Shown one piece after another: positions 9,802 through 19,900 of a stretch of 53,048 nucleotides of DNA (positions are counted from its first letter, which is position 1; every line of letters begins with the position of its first letter). Made by a program: the position numbers and the translations under genes. Under the pieces are notes generated by a model. That model was given only the letters and a program-made list of their open reading frames with translations. It did not search any database and was not told the origin of the DNA. The stretch comes from Paramacrobiotus metropolitanus. Lineage: Eukaryota > Tardigrada > Eutardigrada > Parachela > Macrobiotidae. The stretch is taken from contig NW_026570539.1 of NCBI RefSeq assembly GCF_019649055.1, forward strand, positions 1 through 53,048, given 5' to 3'.

Positions 9802-12800
9802 CTAGCAGGCTCGAATAAGAAAATTGACAGCATGATATGGTGGCATGTTGTTATGCGGCATACTGCCGCCCGTGTTGGCTGTTTTACTGGACCATTTGTA
9901 CTTCAAATCATTGACCCGCGTTGTCCAAATATCGTATACCGTTTGGCCGCTGTGTTTTGTCAGGAAGCTGGTATCAGCTGAATGAGAATGGGCCGGCATC
10001 TCGTTGATGGTTAACTTGTGGGTGGCGGCTCCCCCTGTGGCTCCGAGACTGTACACAAAGCTACTGCCCAAGAGAAAACGTCCCCGGTAATCCGGAGTAT
10101 ACGAGGTGGGGAGTATCCTGGACAGGTTCTCGTGCGTGTAACTAAAATAACTCCCATCGCACTTTAGCCAGCATGGTGGAATCTCTCGGTTGACCGGGTA
10201 GGCTATAACCGACCCGATGGGCATCATTCCGGCCTGGATATCCGTTGCGGTCGTTTCCATCTCTCCCATTCGGCTTTGGAGCTGTCGGACTTTTCGCTCT
10301 AGGCGGTGCATTTCCTCTCTTTGGCGAGCCAACGCACCGGTGCTCGAAGCGGACGGCAGGATATTGATGCGGCTGCTGAGTTCTGATGTGGTCTTCGTCA
10401 CTTGCACTTGCGTGGACGTTATAACGGAAGATGTTCGCAGTCCTGCAACGCATCCAGAACTGGATACATAGAGTATAGTCTGCGCTTAAGCTAGCACTTG
10501 CGCTCGGATTTGCAGTACTAAAACTTGGACTTGGACTACACATAACTAAGACTGAACTGAAGATTCTAAAACTTGGACTATCTAACGAGTAATAAAACTT
10601 GAGCTAGGTGAGTGTTGGGTCTACTTGACTTGGACTTACTAACTTTTGCGGCATATTGTATTAGCTTCAAAATTCTTCAGTTTCGAGCTAGTCCACTTTA
10701 ACCTCTTACACTGGAATTGACCTCTCGATCTTAGTTTCGATCTCTCGATCTCGATTTCTTATGTTTTCTTACGTCTCTCAAATTATTTCTTAGGTTGTTC
10801 CTTAAGAAAACCAGCAACTCAAGGACACTTATGAAACATCATGAACTGAAAACCTAAAACAAATCTCAAGATATCTTAGAAAATGTAAGAACGAAAAACC
10901 TAAAGTAACTAAGAAACTATTGTGTTCAAGTCCAAGTCAAGAAGTCCAAGTCTGATAAGTGGTCCGAAGTGGTCTAGGCCCAGTTTCTAATTTGAGCGCG
11001 GGCCAAATATTACGGATCACCTGACGCTTAAATTTCGAGTAAAATCTCTTGAACAAGGCGGCGGTCGCTTCCGTCTTACCAGATAAGTTGATTCGTCGGA
11101 GCTGCATGGCCTTGGGAATGAACTTCTCCCCATCCCATTGAATGACGTGTTTGGCTTCGGTCATCAGTTCGACGAGTTTGGCCTTTTCTTCGTTGCTGAC
11201 GGACTGCGACGCCGTGTTGACGCCACCGGAGCCAGAGGAGTCGCTCCCAAATATTCCCAGAACGTCCACTTTCGACATGAATGAACCCGAGACATTGGTG
11301 CTGTCCTGGTTAGCTATGTACTTTTTGATATCGTCCTTTAAAGTGCTATCACTCTTATTGTACGCATCGTTTAAGGACTGGGTGATGCGGTCCGGTCGGC
11401 CGTTCTCGTCGTGCCAGAACACCGAGCTCCACATCTGCTCAAGGATTCGGTCGATATGCTCTTGGCCTTGAGAATGTTCTCCAGTAAGGTGCCGATGGTG
11501 ATAGACTGGTCTTGGCTGACAAATTCATCGTCGGTCACTTCGCTGGCCACCACATTGCTGGCGATTTCCAGGGTCAGCTGCTTGAGGTCGTCACTCTTCA
11601 TGAAAACGGTGTCCTTGTTGGGGAAGCGTTGGTTCAGGGCTGTCGCAAGAGCTCCGTTCTGCACGTGCTCCGCTTTGACCTACAAGCAGCCAGTTACCTC
11701 TCCATTTAACTTTTTATTATAATTATAAACAACTACAGTAAAGCGGATGTTGTCTAAGCGGTTCAGCATGTTGTGTCTAACCATGGCCCGTTTCCATAAC
11801 TGGTTTGCCCTCATTCAGGGCCGTCGCGAGTTCCGAGGGTAGGGGGGAACGCGCGGTCGCGCGCCCGGCGCGCCAGTTCGAAAATGGCTCAAAAATTGAA
11901 AAAAATCGTAGAAAAGTGGCTCAAAAAAGGCACTTTTCTACGCTTTTCTATTGTAATTTTCGAGCGCCAGTCCCATTTTTTCGCGCCAGCGCCAGTTGCG
12001 CCCAGCACGTCCCCCCTCGCGACGGCCCTGCCCTCATTTAACTTAACGGAAGTGGTCAAGCTTTTCTAAACTTGACTTTATTTGGCTTCGGTTCTGCTTT
12101 GTTCGTTCGGTCCACAAGAATCTGTTGGTTCTCGATTCTGAAAACTGTTACCATAGATGATTTCGTGACCTTTTGTAACTTGTACAGTCAACTGCATTCT
12201 TTGAGTGTTGAATAAGAAATTCGATTTGATAAGTCGCTTTATTATGGTTTGTACATTAAATGCACTGCGCGTTTGATTTTTCAAATGCTTTGGAAAAGCT
12301 TTTGATGCATCTAGGGAGCTTGTTATTTCGAACCCTGGATAATTTTAGTCAAACCAATAACACAAAAGGGCTGATCTTGGGAAAAAGATTAACCGTCGCT
12401 GTCGCAGTATTAAGTTCTCCTGTAAGCGCACCTGTACTACACCTGCGCAGCCGCAGCGCAGGTCAACGATGACCTTTACCTATGTGTTCCTATAACGATT
12501 AGGCAACGCACCCGTAAGACAGTGACCTTCATTCAATATAACACTATGCCCACAATAAACAATGCTAATGCTAGATAGCCAGGTGTAGATTGGGAGTCGA
12601 CTGAGAGTCTGCTGGTGGACTGCTGTCATACTACTGACTGGTACGGAGTGGAGGGGTGCTTTATATATGGTCCTGGTCCGGATGGGTTCGGCTACCATAT
12701 GTGGGGCGGGTGTGGCGACAAGCCAGTGACAGAGTGCATAACGGCAAAATGATGTGATATGCGGTCACCATGATGTCATATGACCGCGCAAAAATGTGCA

Positions 12801-13573
12801 GGGCATACCTGCACGTAGGTTACCGGTGACTAATGGTCGTGCGGTGCGACAAGAGAAGATGTCGTCACACTAACATTGGTCGTGCGGTGCGACTAGAGAA
12901 GATGTCGTCACATCGCTCCGGAGCGCTTATCTGCGGGAAGCGTTCATATATTTCGAACGACCAAGCGAGGTGGTATTTAAAATCGCCCTGGGCGTCAATT
13001 GCGGCAAGGGACGCAAATATTAAAAGCACCTTTTGATCGGAAACCAAAGTTAGGCGGAGACTGTAGGCTACATACCTGTATCAGTCGGCGACTGCTTTTC
13101 TGCGTTCGAAGGCTGTAATACACCACCATTTCCGATACGAAATTCTGTGGATTATTCTGCATATTTTGCGCTGCTTCTACGCAAATTTCGCTTCTCAGGC
13201 AGTTTATGCGGAAAGAGTACGTCGAGGGCTGACTGGCGTACGATGTCCATTTGTTGGAGATTTCATACTTGTCGGCGTGTCCGACGGCATCAATACGAAT
13301 TTCTTCGATGGGCAGCGTGCGGACGCTGCTTTTGGCAACTTTCCGCCCGTTCTTCTTACTAATTTCGTCGCAGACGAAATCTTCAAATTCCTCGTCCCAC
13401 ATCAGTACGGAAAAGGTCATTTCGAAGCGCTCGGTGAAGCGGTTGAAGGAGCCGACCGCGGAACTGGGATCGATGATCAGAGCGGGGGAATAGAAGTACT
13501 GCAGCGACGCTGGGTCCGTGGCTTGGTTTTTGTAGACCGAGATGCGGAAGTTGTTCTTGTACGTAATGGACAT
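9802..13573 (-). CDS. Three-exon gene ending in a phage-type tail-collar domain
   Basis: Minus-strand exons 13076-13573 (5' extent uncertain), 11080-11679 and 9802-10442, about 579 aa from the Met at 13,573. Exon 1 encodes a region starting SITYKNNFRISVYKNQ, and exon 2 encodes QRFPNKDTVF, FWHDENGRPDRI and WDGEKFIPKAMQLRRINL. I recall similar motifs from uncharacterised invertebrate secreted proteins, without a name. Exon 3 has a heptad-like coiled coil (REEMHRLERKVRQLQSRMGE), then a tail-collar domain: MPIGSVIAYP, PCWLKCDGSYF, PDYRGRFLLG, INEMPAHSH and a final MPPYHAVNFLIRAC. Splice phases fit only if exon 2 gains one base near 11,455 (frame passes from LKAK to EHIDRILEQMW). Just upstream of the Met at 13,573 the same frame is hydrophobic (FTFRILLCIASGWGIL) but has no Met, so a signal-peptide start in another exon is likely. 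A minus-strand AATAAA lies near 9,680. Confidence 0.75.
10443..11079 (-). other. Intron with ACTTGGAC inverted repeats
   Basis: Intron 2 of the tail-collar gene. ACTTGGACTT-type words recur at about 10,515-10,640, and their reverse complement recurs at about 10,925-10,955, so the intron is flanked by inverted, simple-sequence-like repeats. There is no coding signal. Confidence 0.55.
11816..12030. mobile_element. hAT-type MITE with 8-bp target duplication
   Basis: A 215-bp element inside intron 1 of the tail-collar gene. It starts CAGGGCCGTCGCGAG and ends CTCGCGACGGCCCTG, a perfect 15-bp terminal inverted repeat. The flanks are CCCTCATT at 11808-11815 and CCCTCATT at 12031-12038, an exact 8-bp target-site duplication. 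The interior folds back on itself; GTAGAAAAGTG is matched by CACTTTTCTAC around the centre. An 8-bp duplication plus a CAGGG terminus is characteristic of the hAT superfamily. There is no coding capacity. Confidence 0.9.
12835..12914. repeat. 43-bp tandem duplication
   Basis: GGTCGTGCGGTGCGAC(A/T)AGAGAAGATGTCGTCACA occurs at 12,835 and again at 12,878, a 43-bp period with near identity. It lies within intron 1 of the tail-collar gene, close to the exon 1 donor side. Confidence 0.85.
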
Positions 13574-14292
13574 GTAAGCGTTGGGCGAGATTTCCAGGAT
13601 GCCCCATCCACTGGCTATACACAGCAGTATACGAAACGTAAAGTATACTTGCTTATTATGTAAAATTATGCATCGATACTAGAGTATTTGTAGTGCAACT
13701 GGTTTTCGCAAAAGGTTTCGCTTGGCCCAGTGTAAAAGTAAATAGCAGTGGAAGCCATAAGGATGTTACACTTAAATAACAACATCCAGGCAGTAAAGGT
13801 TTGCTTTATAAGTTTTCTTCTGAAGCGCAAACTTTTCGTTCCCTTTTCAGTTTTCAACCATCAGATGCACCAGTTACAACTTACAACCTCCCTAACTGAC
13901 AAACGGAAATACCAATACCGTGCAAATCAATTTGCATAAAATTTTAAGAATTATTGAAATACAAATAATGATACTGAAATAATAATAATAAGTAGTAGTA
14001 ATAATACTAATAAATAATACTAATAAATAAATCTAGATAATCCTAATACCATTGATAAACATTTTGTGTGTATTTTAAGCAACGAGGTTAAGTAATCATT
14101 TATGTTTACCGGCTTCCGCTGTAGAAAAAGAACAGCATGTTCAGCAATAATAATTTTTGATGCGTGCGTGCTGGGACTTATGCGTTCACGAATACACGAA
14201 CAGCAAAATTATGCCATTTTATTAGTACCTGCAAAGCAAGTAAAAACTAAAAAAAATACCTTTAATTCGGAGTTAACTTTTTTTAAAATTAC

Positions 14293-14404
14293 GTATGGCG
14301 TTATCGATTTAGATTAGTATAATTATGTTAACTGGCTAAATAAAGCTACGTATGGGCGGTAGCCGTTATCCATTTAGATTAGTATATGTTAACTGGCTAA
14401 ATAA
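14293..14404. repeat. Tandem duplication, about 56 bp
   Basis: GTTATC(G/C)ATTTAGATTAGTATA, followed by ATGTTAACTGGCTAAATAAA, occurs twice in direct orientation with small indels. It is a recent local duplication in non-coding DNA. Confidence 0.8.
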
Positions 14405-15130
14405 AAAGATTAATTAGGCCAAAACAGCGAAGAAAGATGATCAAAAATTAGTAGACTCACGTAAAAGTAAGTAAGATTATTAGGTGACAGTAAATTACAC
14501 ACCACCGGCTCGGACCACGAACTCAGAAGCCACTACTACCACCAACAGAAAACAAAAGACCTACTCTTTGTCGCGGTGCGGCTGGAGTTATCCGCCCCTT
14601 GTCCGCTGCATCCCGTTGTCAGCAAAATTGCTCCCAGTAGCAAATTTCCCATGGAAAATGCCATAATCATGACGACGATGCGAAGTGAACCGCAGTGGAC
14701 AAACCCGGCTCGCTGTAATGTAGCGCGTGCACTACCTCACCGTTACCGATTGCCGGCTGGGGAATCGTGTTGTCGATTGCGCAATGGTTTCCGCCAAAGG
14801 TCAGTGTCACGTGCGTGGTTTAGCCACGCTGCTGTTGCCGGCAAAGAGGCAGAGAATATCAGTATTTTATCGAGACCAAATTTTCCTTTCATTACAGTTT
14901 ACTGCACCAACGGTTAAAAAAGTAATATCTTGCCAAATGATTGATAACAATCATTAATTTTAGCGTTCTCTGTGCGCAGTATAAAACTACAAGCTGTAGT
15001 TATCAATACAAGTTACACACTTTTGAGTGATTGTGCTTGTAGTGTCGGATACCAGATACCTATACGGCTTTTGACAATATATTCCCCTCCAATCCTACAG
15101 ATGGATAGGTGTACTTGATCGACTTTTGAA

Positions 15131-15262
15131 TGGTTGGCCCGGTTAAAACCAAAAGATGTTAGTGGATAAATTTTACTAGCTAACACAACTAGTATGCAAA
15201 TTTTTATGGATTAAGGTTCATTAACCTAATTGGTTTTAACCACTAAACCTCACGGTCAACCA
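15131..15262. repeat. Possible fold-back element
   Basis: GGTTGGCCCGGTTAAAACCA near 15,132 is partly matched by the inverted TGGTTTTAACC at 15,231 and GGTCAACC at 15,254. The element would be about 130 bp. I did not find a clear target-site duplication, so the call is weak. Confidence 0.35.
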
Positions 15263-15687
15263 AAATTCAGCGTACCGCTAAAAATGCACAGAAAATGCCT
15301 TATTTGTGTGTGTATGCAACTAAGCATGGAATGTTGACCGTTAAAGGTCAAACGCGAAGAACGTGCTGCATAGTCGTTAACTCGTTACAGGACAGTAGTT
15401 AAAGGTGAATGCAAGCTTTTTCTTGAAATCAGCCATTGTTATTGTTCGCTTTTAAAACCGGTGAGCCAGGAAAGCGTCTGTACACTTGCCATACCGCATG
15501 ACACTTCATAATGCAAAGTGCGCCTTCCTTTTTTCTGTTTGTTTTAATATGTATCGTAGTTCGTTTATTACTTCTGAAGTTTTTAAACAGCTGCCCAAAT
15601 AACTGCAAGATAAAATTTTACGTGCTTGTGCGCGCGCTGGGTAGGCCCCGAGGTGCGAGTATCAATGCAAGTATCCATGGGAAATCA

Positions 15688-15872
15688 AAATGTAAGTGCA
15701 TGTGCAATTGGCAATTTCCGGTGATCGGCTTGGATTATTTAAGCGATTTTTGCATGACATTTCGGTATAATGGCAGCTTTTGTAAATCACAGTATTGCTT
15801 TCCGTTTGTTTATGCACACTTGTTGTTTATTAGATTTTTTTATTTTGTGATAGGGCTGAAGCTGGAGCATTA
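15688..15872. repeat. Dispersed repeat, copy 2
   Basis: It matches 68-228 in the same block order. The resemblance covers part of the long open frame at 15,511-15,987, which weakens the case for that frame being a gene. Confidence 0.4.
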
Positions 15873-16098
15873 CAAAAGAAGCGACGACAAGTACTCATTA
15901 CATTTGCCAGTAAGTGGAACCAGCAGTGTCCTGCTCGCCGTTCATATTTCTCTTATGAACATGAACAAAAATAATTGTTATGCGTAGATGTATTGTGCAT
16001 TTACAGTAATTATACGAGTAAATAATCCAAAGCGGTGGGCGAGAATAGAGTAACAGAATGAAAGTGCCAATGACCCATACCGTAAGGGCGCCATCACG

Positions 16099-16300
16099 TT
16101 ATCCGTGCGTGCGAATCTGCGCTGCCCCAGGCGGAAGTATATCCAGCATGCCTAGCATATCCGCCATGTTCAGTCGCCATGGTATCTGCTCTTCGCAACA
16201 CGTGATACGTCCCTTACCTGTCGGATTCATGGGCGGCTTTATCGGACCCAGCCGATCCACAGGCAGTATGTAGATTTCAGGAAGAGCACATTCAGGCACT
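16099..16300 (-). other. Possible coding fragment, unrecognised
   Basis: A minus-strand frame follows an acceptor-like TATAG near 16,301 and reads PECALPEIYILPVDRLGPIK before a consensus donor ACAG-GTAAGG near 16,225, although the frame also continues open to 16,099. I recognise no family and found no partner exons. It may be an internal exon of an unseen gene. Confidence 0.25.
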
Positions 16301-16717
16301 ATACCTCACTGCCGCGGTGGTGCTTCCTGCGTTTACAACCTGAGTCGATTTGCGATCGATCGATTGATTAACGCACGTGTCGGTTTCCTCCACGGATACG
16401 AATCACACAACAAGCCCGTGTCGATAGATTTGTGCTTGTACGCGAAGAGGAAAAACCGAACCTGCAAGCAAATCTGCATGTGAAAATCCATCGCCGATAG
16501 TAAAAACCTCACTTCTGGTGTATTTGCAGTCCAGATGCTTTAGCGTTTGTTAAGCGCAGCCGCCAATCTTTTTTGTTAACAACTTTGTTCCCATAAGCTA
16601 TTCAGATCAGATTGGGACCGCGTACAGATTTTGTGCAGCTAACGAAGCGCCAGATTAATTGCCGTGCACCGGTAAATAAAAATTGTGCAAAGCAATTCTC
16701 TCCTCTGCACGCACTGG

Positions 16718-18959
16718 ATGGTAGGCCAAAAGGCCAAGGAATCCGAAGCGTCAGCCACCAGAAACGCCGGTGCCGGCTTGACTTACATGGATTTCATTCC
16801 AAGGTGTCTTCGTTCGGATTCCTTGCTGCACTGGCCGGAGTTCGAGCCATTTTCCACGCTGATCGCCCCGGCCAATTACTACCTTCGCCAGCAGCCGCAC
16901 ATGAAGATCGTCACGTGTGAGACCATCCAGCTGCACGTGGAGGGAGACCACGTCCACCATCCCGACCACAGCGAGTTCTGCCAGGTCGGCGAGACCGCTA
17001 AGCCGTTCGTCAAAGCGCTCAGGATCTGGCTGCTGCACCGCGCAGCTCACGAGTCAGAACAGGTAAGGTATAAGTGTACGCAGTTCACGTGGACATGCAG
17101 ATCGAGAATGCCGAAACCGTGGAGAGATACGGCATCCGCATATTCATAAGATCTAAAATAACTGTCCAACAAATGTGGAATCGAAATTTGTTTAAGAGAA
17201 GTGACCCGGTACATGGTATCAAATTCGTATACATGAACGCAAGCTATCCCTTCTGGGCACTCCCAAACACTTTTTTGTTTAATTTTATAAAAAAGTTTGA
17301 ACATTCTGTAGCGAGCCTAAGCGAGGTGATTTGTGTACAGTACGTAGGCGCAAAAATCATTTGTGCGCGCAACATACTTCGTGAGTTACGGCTGTGAGAA
17401 AATTCCAAAAAGTTTAAATGCGTTCAGATCGATGTGCCAAAAGTCCCATTTTGGACCGATCTCCAGAAAATTTTGCACTTTAAAATTATAATTAAAAATG
17501 TTAATGAACTTGTGGGTCATGCGGAAGGTCTTGTGCACAGGTGCAGCAAATCGGTTATGTCAGCTTCCTGCCCTCCGTCGCTCCCAGCTGCAGTCAAACG
17601 CTTTCCAACCTGACCCAACAGACCAACGACTGGCTACGCCGCAACCCTCTTGCGGGCCGTATCCTCAGCGTAGAAACGCTGCTGATACGCGGTGTAGAAG
17701 GTGAGATAGACGCGGACGCCAGCGCGTGGAAGCAAAAGACCTGCATGGCCGCCCTTCAAGGCCTCCATAAACAGACCTTCATCCAACTGTACCGCATCTT
17801 CTACGAAACCATGCCCCACCCCGTCCACGAGGACATCGGCTTCGTGGACTTTGTCCCGCGCATGCTGGAGCCCGGTGGCCTCGTGTCATATCCCCGTGGG
17901 GAACAGTTTCCGGCCGTACTGCATGCCCTTAACCAGTGGGCCAGCACGATGCCGGGCAATGTCCGGCTGCTGAACATCCAGACCCTCCTGACGCGCGCCA
18001 ATAAACAGGTGACAGAGATACCAGTACGATAGAAATAATTACCGTGATAATCTCGATGTGGCATAGATAAGGCTTCGCATTTACGCGAAGCTAGAATCTG
18101 CACCTCAGAGGACAAATTACCATTCTGTTTCCTCCGACGACATTCGGTTTTTCATTCTGATTTTAGCAGTCTCGGAGTTTAAAATTAAGATTTTGATTTT
18201 CTATTCCAAAACTGCAAAAATCAGAATGAGAACAGAGCGTGAAAGCACTGCCACAGTGCCACTAACGGACATATATAGGCGTGAAGCGGACTTATACAGG
18301 CGTGAAGCGCATTTGTGTAGAAACCATAACATAACCCAAAACAGGTAACAGAGAACGTTCTAGAAAGTACAAGCGAATAATAATAAGACTTAGTACGAGT
18401 AAAGATATGAAGTACGTAGAATATCGCTAAGGTACTGCTATATTCCCTCACAGGGGCAACCCCTAAACCTGTACAATGCCTGCTACACGGATGTGGAGTG
18501 TCATGAATTCTACTGGCGGTTTCTACGGCTGGCCTTCGTCGCACCCCGGGAGGAGTCCGCATCGCCGCCGGTGTACGCGTTTCCCACCATTCACAGCCGG
18601 TTGTTCGTGGCGGGATTGACCCGGGATCCCGGGTGGTACCACAACGCCGAGTTGGAGCGGTTGAGTGTGGTGAAGGAGCGGCTGGACAGGTGGGTGCGAG
18701 AGAGCGGATGCCGGGTGATGTGTGTGGAGACCGTGACCTATAAGACCTTCGAAACGAAAAGCTGGCGGGGTTTGATTCCATGCACACGTGGAACGAGCAC
18801 CACAATAACCAGAGAAATGAGCTACCGCGGACTGAGCAGTATGTCTTAGGTTTCCGGGTCTACTTCCAGGGAGTTGTTAAGGAAGTACCGGGAGTGGAAC
18901 CCGCTCGCAGTATGGCTGACTTTCGACGGGAGAATGCCGACAAATGCATCGTTGCTTGA
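16718..18959 (+). CDS. Unrecognised protein made of about four diverged repeats
   Basis: Exons 16718-17062, 17541-18008 and 18454-18959, all joined in phase 0. I do not recognise the family. The protein seems to repeat a ~100-residue unit: a start like Y-(M/V)-(D/S)-F-(I/L)-P, a middle like (N/D)(Y/W)LR..P, a C-ET-(I/L) block, and an end such as FVKALRIWLLHR. Examples are YMDFIPRCL with VTCETIQLHV, YVSFLPSVAP with LSVETLLIRG, FVDFVPRML with LLNIQTLLTR, and the last unit with VMCVETVTYK. As written, the frame stops at 18,849 (402 aa). With one more A in the AAAA run near 18,755 it continues to a stop at 18,957-18,959 and regains the expected unit ending (YVLGFRVYF), about 439 aa. No signal peptide or membrane segment is obvious. 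The start at 16,718 is the first Met in the frame before the first repeat. Confidence 0.7.
18153..18228. repeat. Inverted repeat, 17-bp arms
   Basis: CATTCTGATTTTAGCAG at 18,153-18,169 pairs with CTGCAAAAATCAGAATG at 18,212-18,228 with one mismatch, inside the last intron of the repeat-protein gene. A related CATTCTGATTTACGGAG sequence occurs near 21,585. Confidence 0.6.
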
Positions 18960-19344
18960 ATACTATCGTATAATGAACTCTATTTGACTAACGTTCTTGC
19001 TGTTGCGTGTTACGCATGCAGTTATCAACCCGTCCCAAATGGAATATCTACGATGTCTAGTATTTTTTAAATCAATATGTGTATTTATTTCTTTTATTAT
19101 GTGTATTTATTTCTTTTAGGCTGATACCAACTGGTGTGTGCAGATTGCAGATTACTGTAGATTGTAAAGAAGGAGAAGTGCTTCTTTCTCATTTTCGTGT
19201 TTTTGTTTTATTATGTGCGTAAAATCGGTATATTGACACGGGTAGTTACCTTGGTGAGCGGATGGTAACATCAGAACTTCAAACTTACCGGCATCAAAAC
19301 TTCAAAGTTCATACTTAGCGGCAGAATGACAAAAAATACCTGTT

Positions 19345-19488
19345 GTGCCAAGTCGAAATCGCACTTGTTCGTATAGTGAGTTATATCCTAATCGGATACG
19401 ACTCACTTTACGAAAAGTGCAGTTTCGACTTGGCACCACTTTCGACTTTCGAGTACCGTATATCCAAGTGATGGATATACGGTACTCG
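19345..19488. repeat. Tandem pair of long hairpins
   Basis: Arms 19,345-19,388 and 19,394-19,436 form a ~44-bp stem with several mismatches around a 5-base loop. Directly after it, CGAGTACCGTATATCC (19,450-19,465) and its exact reverse complement (19,473-19,488) form a perfect 16-bp stem with a 7-base loop. The region is intergenic, between the repeat-protein gene and the BTB gene. It may be a fold-back element or a precursor of small RNA. Confidence 0.75.
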
Positions 19489-19752
19489 TCGGTCTCGTCC
19501 TCGCACTTCAGTGAATTAGTGCAAAGCTAGAGAAGCGCTTGCCCCAAAGAGGTCAAATTGCACACGCTCCGCAGCCACCGCAGACTGAAATGTAGACAAA
19601 AAAATCACGAGAACAAAGCGTATACCGGGAAATTATCCGGCTGTGCGGCAATGCTTTCGCTGTTGTATCCTCTTGCTCGATAGTCGATACAGTCATTAGT
19701 TTCTCTGGCTCATTATTAGGACAGCGACCTCGTCAAGTTTATTGAATGAGAT

Positions 19753-19780
19753 ATAAAATTAGCCATTAGTTGGCATCAGC
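19753..19780 (+). promoter_or_regulatory. Candidate core promoter of the BTB gene
   Basis: TATAAAA at 19,753 is followed about 25 bp later by an initiator-like TCAG (19,776). Transcription from here would give a 5' leader of about 120 nt before the ATG at 19,901. Confidence 0.45.
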
Positions 19781-19900
19781 AATTTTGTATTTTTAAGAAA
19801 ATTTGTGTATAAGGAATTTCAGTATAAAACACCATTTGAATCTTTCACACATCCACCGATACTGCATTCTGGGCTTTTGGTCTTCTATCTGTACAGTATA

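Larger units (their letters stand above)
13700..16600. other. Gene-poor stretch with small repeats
   Basis: No confident gene. It contains an AT-rich AATAATACTAATAAATA tract (13,965-14,030), a ~56-bp tandem duplication (14,293-14,404), a possible fold-back element (15,131-15,262), the second copy of a dispersed repeat (15,688-15,872) and a possible minus-strand coding fragment around 16,099-16,300. The 158-codon plus-strand frame at 15,511-15,987 overlaps the dispersed repeat and is probably not a gene. Confidence 0.45.

Noticed and set aside
9802-10442. Tail-collar ORF as bacterial or phage contamination
   Set aside because: It has a proper acceptor in a phase that joins the upstream exon and lies between eukaryotic exons, so it is part of the host gene.
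12300-12400. Possible tRNA (GGTTCGAA-like box)
   Set aside because: No A box at the right distance and no pairing acceptor stem. No tRNA was found anywhere in the window.
15511-15987. 158-codon frame with a hydrophobic start as a membrane protein
   Set aside because: AT-driven hydrophobic residues, overlap with a dispersed repeat, no recognisable motif.
16225-16300. Short exon with consensus donor on the minus strand as a confirmed gene
   Set aside because: No partner exons and a following intron too short (about 32 bp). Kept only as a low-confidence feature.
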